Shown one piece after another: positions 57,789 through 64,000 of a stretch of 64,000 nt of DNA. Positions within the stretch are counted from its first letter, which is position 1; each line of letters begins with the position of its first letter. Origin of the DNA: Chara braunii (taxonomy: Eukaryota > Streptophyta > Charophyceae > Charales > Characeae); assembly GCA_003427395.1 (NCBI GenBank), contig BFEA01000298.1, forward strand, positions 1,286,657 to 1,350,656, given 5' to 3'. The translations under genes and the position numbers were made by a program. The notes under the pieces were generated by a model. The model saw only the letters and a list, made by a program, of their open reading frames with translations, made no database searches and had not been told where the DNA came from.

Positions 57789-58339
57789 AAGTCAGAGCAC
57801 AGACCCTGACGCGACAGAGCGCGTGCAAGCAAGAAGCACCGTGCAATTGCAGGCAAAATTACGATGTACCCAAATTCCTAGCCTAATTTAAGTCCTAATT
57901 ATAAAAAAAAAAGAAATTTTGCGAATCCGTATGGGCTCGACATCAGTTGAAAATTCAAAAAGATTCAAAAAAATTCCCCCGCACGATGATCGTGCCAAAA
58001 TTCTTCACTCCTCACAGCAGAACAAGAAAGAAGATATGGCAACAATTATTTTTTACGCTTGTTAAAGCGCAATCAACTACCAACTGTCGTGGGACCGCCA
58101 TTTTTCTAAAAGACGAGGGCATTCATGTAATTGGGCGGGCCCCTCCCAATCAACCCACGAAGTATCGTCGCGCAGAAAATTGCGCGCCTTCAGAAAACAG
58201 TTCGTCACATTTGGTTCCGTTGATTTCGGGTTGGGAAAACTATTTTGGATGCTCTTCTGCTTCCCACCGTATAGATTTGCGGATATTTCAACAACTTCAT
58301 GCACGGGTCTTTGGTAGACACACTACCTGGGGTTGACCA
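57789..58339. other. No supported gene
   Basis: AT-rich sequence with a 129-codon plus-strand frame (57947-58336) of no known family. That frame shares its register with the candidate coding piece that follows, separated by TGA at 58334. Confidence 0.4.
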
Positions 58340-58612
58340 AGAATTGAGCATAAGCATTTCCTTAGGAATCAAACTTGGTTTGGTTTCTACGTCCAAGACC
58401 AAGAAGTGGTAGCAGCGATTGTCAACATCAATGGCACTCCCACTGCCTCATCAGCTCCTGATAAAATTGCCTTGCATGAATTCCCATTAGCTTGCAGGGG
58501 AAGGATGCCATCCACACCCTCCGCCAACATACTTTTGTCTTCCATCAAGGTCACCTCAGGACGAGGAGTGGTCCACACAAGGATTAATTACATGTTGTGC
58601 AGTGAGCAATGA
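58340..58612 (+). CDS. Possible exon or gene fragment, unknown product
   Basis: The plus-strand register gives KHFLRNQTWFGFYVQDQEVV, INGTPTASSAPDKIALHEF and SIKVTSGRGVVHTRINYMLC before TGA at 58610. The composition looks protein-like, but I recognise no domain. The minus strand is also partly open here (58387-58578), so the strand is uncertain. Splice signals were not resolved. Confidence 0.25.
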   Translation, partial: RIEHKHFLRNQTWFGFYVQDQEVVAAIVNINGTPTASSAPDKIALHEFPLACRGRMPSTPSANILLSSIKVTSGRGVVHTRINYMLCSEQ

Positions 58613-60965
58613 AAAAGTTTTATGCCACTGCCAATATACACCCTCATCAGTTGCTTTTTGGAGCTTATTCATATTAAGTAGACAATTTTGGGAGTCACTT
58701 TTAGTGTGGGAGAATGGTATGGCAAAAAATGTTTTAAAGTTCAAATTCAATACCTACAAATATCAAGATTTATGGACTTACTGTCGTAACCCAGAAGTAA
58801 AGGTTAGGAGTTATGTACAAGTACAGTGTCTACCGAACGCTTCATTCGTTCACAATGGTTGGGCGTTATATTCAACAAATTGGTGGCAACTCGGTGAGGG
58901 ACGCCCCTCCCCAAAAAATACATAAACAATTTTTTTTTTTTTTTTTTTTAATGTGTTGTATAAAATCATAATATAAACAACTTTTGGTTGAACTTTTGGT
59001 TGGGGATACTTCGAAATTCCTTATTAATTTGAAGATTAAAAAAAACTAAAGCACACCCCCCTGAAGTTGAAACCTCGTTTAACGTCCTTTAAACCTCATA
59101 TGTACCCTTTTTTCTCATCCGTATATTACGAATGTCACATTCAAATATAATGCACAAATGTTGTATTCGAAGTGACGCTATTCTTTTGGAAAAAAAATGG
59201 CATTCTGCCAATGCCACATTCAAATATAATGTATGGGTGTTCTATTTCTATTTAACTATAATATCGAGACCTTATGATCGAAGGTGCGTTATATTTGAAA
59301 ATGAACTAAGTAAAAATATTTAAGAATTTGTGACTTCTTTAGGGTAAGTTAGATTTTAAGCCAGGAGTTGTTTCCAGATTAAAACATTAGTCGATTGCAT
59401 TTTTGACTTATTGGAAAAAAAAAAAAAAAGAGGTAAGTGTTGCGGTCGATTGGTTTCACAACAAGTTCTTAATCTCTTCTTTTTCCAAGTACCTCGTCAA
59501 ACAAAGAAAAGAAAGAGAAAACATGGTAATTTATAAATTGTATGTACTCGAAGAACAATTGCAACAACCTACTCAAGAGTCAGAGCTAAAAACAAATGCA
59601 AAATTAGTAAAGCAACAAAATTGGAGGAACGCAGTCAACGACGGAGGAAAAATTAGCGGGTATAACAATGTGGGATAAGGAGGGAACATTATTCAAGGAT
59701 TTTTTGTGAAGGAAAATGAAAAAATAGAAGAGTCGTCCTTCAAGAAGTGGAGTATCAATGGAATGATGGTGTGATAGCAACAACGACACCTTCAAACTAG
59801 AATTTTAAAAGAAATTATATTGTTCCACCAAAATCTAGGCCAAATGTAGTGCAAGGAGGAAACGAATGACAAAATCATCAGTTTCCTAAACATGGATGGT
59901 AACCCCTATAACGGAAAAATAACTTAGGCAGGCATGCAATGGCATGGAGGATCCCAAGATGTCGACAATGACAGACAGGCAGCCTGGAGAGATATACAGA
60001 ATGACGCATTCTGGGTCACCTTGATTAGGACTAGGTGCGTGCTTGTGACATTCTAACCTCACGCCATGTGTTGTCTTCCAGTCGGAGTGATAAATTATGC
60101 GGAGCAGGCCCTAAAAGAACAACAAAATGGGGTGTAATTGAGTATGGGGACACAAACGAAACTGAAATCCCCCATGTGGTTTCAGTTTTAGTGAGGAAGG
60201 TTCATGACCGCATGAGAAAGAAATTGCGCGCGCTGCTTTTACACGTTCGTTAATCCAAAAAGTATCTTTGAACCTCCATGCGGGCTACTCGTCATTTTTT
60301 TTAGCGGAAAGGCGGGGGTACACACGTGGGATTTCATTTTCGGATTAAGTCCCAATGTCGTTCGCTATAGAGTTCGGAATCCGACGTGGATGACCTCAAC
60401 CTAGCAACAATAGCCGCACAGAGTGTTACGCTAGTGAGGCGCCACCGTCGTCCAACAAATAACAATCAACTCGTTAAAAGGCAATAACAATAAGTACGAG
60501 GGAAAATGGGTATCGATAATGACAAAACCAGCACCTACGAATTCCGAGCACTTTGTTTCGGGAGGAAAACAGTGGCACCCGCCGATCTTGGCTATGGCTT
60601 CTCGTACGCCCCACTCACATACACGTGTCCTTTCCTCGTTGTACAAGAATGGGCGTGGTGGGGACACGGGAAGTCGACGCCCAGTCGGATAGGGGCAATC
60701 GGTCTACATGGGATAAGCATGGATGTCAAATCGATCGGTTATTCGATCAGAAAATAAATAAATATTACGATATGCATTATCTGTCACCCATCGTGCAAGC
60801 CAATCCAAAGCATAAGCTCATCCAATCCAATCAGTCGAGAGAACAACCATTCTTTATTTGCGTGAATACTTAAGCATGCATCAAAGTAATCACTTCAAAT
60901 TGCGGCTTTGCTCCCATCAGCAGGGCAGCACCTCAATCGATACATGTGTTTGAGAGATCACTCAT
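58613..60965. other. AT-rich intergenic DNA; one 77-base spaced direct repeat
   Basis: A T-run lies at about 58929-58949. The segment around 58950-59050 resembles 57560-57660 (AAAATAATAATACAAGCAACTTTTT against AAAATCATAATATAAACAACTTTT, written here in part), suggesting a relative of the 57443 element. ATG(T/C)CACATTCAAATATAAT occurs at about 59133 and 59210. Frames at 59403-59678, 60035-60253 and 60506-60873 show no domain. Confidence 0.5.
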
Positions 60966-61263
60966 AACGACCATTTCGTCAAAACGGACATATTATATTT
61001 TTTGAACGAAACTAAAATTCAATTTTTGGACCAAAATCCGGTCCAAATTTTTGGCTCCAAGGGCCCCTAGATGTATCTACTATCAACTTGGGACCAGATA
61101 CATCTAGGGGGTCCGGCATTCTAGGAACACTATCTAGGGGGTCTGGCGTTCTAGGAATGCTGGACCCTCGGGAACCAAAAATTGGGACTAGATTTTGGCC
61201 CCAAAACTCAATTTTAATTTCGTTCAAAAAATATGATATGTCAATTTTGACGAAATGATTGTT
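60966..61263. mobile_element. MITE-like element with ~90-bp inverted repeats, 298 bp
   Basis: The left half (CATTTCGTCAAAACGGACAT, ATTTTTTGAACGAAA, TTTTTGGACCAAAATC) pairs with the reverse complement of the right half (CATTTCGTCAAAATTGACAT, ATTTTTTGAACGAAA, GGGGCCAAAATC). A central GATGTATCTA/TAGATACATC-like palindrome completes the foldback. A 4-base TCAT flanks both ends (60962-60965, 61264-61267), too short to be firm. No coding is present. Confidence 0.75.
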
Positions 61264-64000
61264 TCATACATTAGCCATCGAATACCGAGGAGCAGAGAGA
61301 GGGACGAAATAAGATCGCTTGTTCCCACTGATCTCTTTAGATTCGACGATACTCATCCTCGCGAGATCCGATTGAATGCAATACGACAAACAAAATAGGA
61401 CCTTGGGAGCCGATAGGGCCGAGGGAGTTGTCAATCATTCGCAGAAAAGGAGAGAGAGAAGGAGAGAGAGAGAAGGAGATAGAGAAGGAAGATTGGGTCG
61501 AAGGAAGTAGACAGAGCCGTAGCTTGACCGAAGAAGGCGACTAACACAAAGGAGGAGTTATAGGCACACAAATGAATTTGAGAACTAGAACTGACAATCA
61601 GTCGTGAACATATCTTCCAGCATAAGAAGAGGAGGAACCGAAGATCAAAGACGTGCAAGTTGCTCTCTAACTATGGCCCCAAGCCATATAACCACTCGTT
61701 CACATGCACTTTCATGACCTCGATACTGGCGATCTTGGCCACCACATACCAACCTCCACACCACAGTGATCGCCAACCCGCCAACTCTGCTTCTACACCG
61801 GCTTGCCCACATCCCGCAGTCCATCTTGGCCATCTGGCGCACAGCCTTGCAAAACTGCAGTCGGCTCATCAGGACTTTCCAGCTCACTGTGCATACACAT
61901 TATCTAGCCACGACTTCGCGGAAACCGACAGATGGGTTGAGAGAGAGTTTTTCGGATGCGTTTATGGATTTTATAGTTGCCAAGAGGGCGATAGAAGATG
62001 GAAGGGAATGAGACGGAGATAGAGGTGAGGAGAGGGTTTGAGTTAATCACCCGCGGAAAGCCATATCAATCTTCGCGAGTATCTTCGCAGCCAATCAGAT
62101 TACAGCGTGGGAGGAGTAACCTCCTTACACGATGTCACATGATGGCTCAAGTAACCTGGGGGGGATTGGGAGGGAGCTCCTGTACGAGGAGGGCGAGACG
62201 AAGAGAAGTGCAAAAAGTGGTGTAAGGCAAGACCAAGATTCGGACGGGAAGGAGGGGGAGAGAAGCGGGTGGGGAGAGGGGATGGAAAACAGTTACAGAT
62301 GGAGAGAAAAAGACGCAAAGAACGGAGAGGTGAGGATAGCATGGGTATAGAAGGAAGGAAGGGGGGGGGGGCTTGCATACATGGCGCCAACACAGAAACA
62401 AAAAGGTACCAAAACAGCTATGTTTCGCAGATCCTATATCTAATACTAATTCAACATTCAAAAATTCAAAAACGATATCCACGCGTGAGATCAGACGCGG
62501 AAAAAATTTACGCCTATTCAGATCCTACCAAAAATTCACAGAGTTTTCAGGGGTGAATTTGGGAGCATTCATTTGCAAGAAAGGGCATGCCAGCGGGAAA
62601 TGCAACCATAAGCCGTTCAAAATTTTTAATGCACTCACTAAGGCGCGCGTAATTCGTACATAAATTTCTGAAACACTGAACAAAAATCACGAAAAAAATT
62701 CTCAGAAAAAAAGAGGAACAACAAATCTTGAAAAAGCAGGAGGGCCTCGTCGGTCATTCAAACAAAAAGGAAGGGTGCCCCTAATACCCGTTAAAGATCG
62801 AAAAGTATAAATAACAGAACTCAGGGCTTCGGGAGTTTGTTCGAGTACGGAAGCTGGTAGTCATGTATGTGACATTAAGGGGGTTCCAAAATTATGTTAT
62901 CCCTTGATGGCATGCACGATGGTGAGGAAGACTAGTTTACATGAGGAGGGAGAGAAGAGGAACCTAACATCTCAACAAGCAGAGGAAAGTACTGATCATC
63001 ACATGAAAACAACGAAACAGGTCGGAAAGAAACAAGTGTTCACACCATCCTCAATTGCAATAAACTCACGAGGTTATTGCCCTCGTGTTCCGTCGATGAT
63101 CCCCCAGATCGGAACCTTGAGTGTCTTCCAGATCGCATCATCAAGGTCCGGATCCGCTTCGTTGGTCACTGCCAACTTACTGATGCTCCGCTAGGTTGTA
63201 ATTAACTAGGACTGGAGCGGGAGAGCAATTGTGATGGAAGCGGGGAGACGTAATCACAGGCTTCGTCACCGAGATCCACGAAATGGACGATCTCATGAAC
63301 GTGGGGGAATCGATGATTGGATTGGGGGAGGGAGGCGTTTCCACGACAGGGAAGGTCCAGGAGATTATGCAATAGAAATCCGTATGGTGGGATTGTCTCC
63401 ATGCAACACTGAGGAGGAGAATGTCGAGGGGAAAAGATGGAGCGGTGTGAGGGAAGGCTTCGCATAACAGGCGGATAGAATAGTGGCGATAGAAGAGTTG
63501 GCTGGCGAAAATACGATAATCGATAGCGAACTCGACGTGGGGGAGTGGGGAGAAATAAAGGTAATTAAGAGTGCGGCGGGAGACGGGACGTGGACAAGGT
63601 GCTCATGCCGAAAGGACGGGGACGAACAGCAGAGCGGGCGGCAGAGGAGAGAGATGGTGAGCGAAACCGACGACAACGGTGGGAGGATTATGCGCCACTG
63701 TGGCGACTAGTTGCCTCTCCTGACAGATCTGGATTTCGTGCAGAATCCATTGGTATGGTGGGTCGCGCGCTAGAGGACAGCACTTCGTGATGTTGGAGTT
63801 GGGATAACTCATCGTGCTGCTCGGTTGGCGGCTCATTTTCCTCCTTTGTTTCTTCTTCCCCATCGTTGTTTTCTTTGGACGTGGATTTGGTTTTCGCCTC
63901 CTCTTCTTCTTCTTGCTCTTGCAGGTCTGGGACAACAGAAAAATTCCCACGAGAAATGAAAGTTGAAAAAACATTCTATTAAAAAAAAATCCTTCATATT
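61264..64000. other. No assignable gene; GAGA tract and polar frames
   Basis: A GAGA-rich run lies at 61443-61482. Plus-strand frames at 61660-62022 and 61766-62011 overlap in two registers. Between 63230 and 63720 two frames in the same general area (NRIVAIEELAGENTIID; RRQRWEDYAPLWRLV) have a polar, Arg/Glu-rich gag-like look, but no knuckle or other motif. A short hydrophobic N-terminus on the minus strand at 63974 (MFFQLSFLVGIFLLSQTC) is probably chance. Confidence 0.4.

Noticed and set aside
62550-62625. CKKGHASGKC in a plus-strand frame as a zinc knuckle
   Set aside because: The first Cys pair is missing and the surrounding frame has no gag features; likely chance.
63603-63974. Minus-strand 123-codon frame with a hydrophobic N-terminus as a secreted protein
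   Set aside because: The rest is Lys/Arg-rich and overlaps equally open frames on the other strand; no cleavage-site context or domain supports it.

Overview
The window looks like repeat-rich nuclear DNA from the green plant lineage. It has no bacterial-style gene packing, no recognisable tRNA or rRNA gene, and no host gene I can name. Instead it holds nested remains of an APE-type LINE, a hAT DNA transposon, two Ty3/gypsy elements, small non-autonomous DNA transposons and many micro- and minisatellites. A chromodomain gypsy element plus an L1-like LINE suggests a large streptophyte genome. A charophyte such as Chara is my guess from the protein style and from a mate-pair adapter left at a scaffold gap; this is inference only.

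Layout. 1-4 kb: an AG microsatellite, a decayed Cys/His-rich (RING-like) repeat locus on the plus strand, and C-rich low-complexity DNA. 4.2-13.8 kb: one plus-strand LINE with ~100-bp 5' monomer repeats, a broken ORF1, a broken ORF2 (endonuclease, reverse transcriptase, Cys/His finger) and an A-rich tail; a 911-bp hAT-like element with an 8-bp target duplication sits in its 5' repeats. 13.8-18.9 kb: no convincing gene; a large foldback repeat at 17.0-17.4 kb. 18.96-20.9 kb: minus-strand hAT transposase relic. 21.0-22.9 kb: purine-rich minisatellite and AAG repeats. 23.3-29.5 kb: minus-strand Ty3/gypsy chromovirus relic with LTR, polypurine tract, pol and part of gag. 29.5-38.4 kb: non-coding nested repeats, including two 91-bp tandem arrays in opposite orientation, a family of short hairpins, and an assembly gap flanked by Nextera sequence. 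38.4-39.7 kb: 44-bp minisatellite.

42.7-46.2 kb holds the most unusual content: four tandem, diverged copies of one intronless protein family that I do not recognise (one copy fully open, three with stops). They are followed on the same strand by a gag-like frame with a mutated zinc knuckle (47.25-48.37 kb). 50.8-57.0 kb is a second, minus-strand Ty3/gypsy relic; a PHD-type zinc finger is encoded between its RNase H and integrase domains, in frame with integrase apart from one stop. 57-64 kb is AT-richer, with two further inverted-repeat elements (one with a clear 8-bp target duplication) and no gene I can assign.

Most coding relics carry stops and frameshifts, so the region reads as old, nested transposon DNA. 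The only long frames that remain fully or nearly open outside simple repeats are in the 42.7-46.2 kb family and parts of the two gypsy pol genes.
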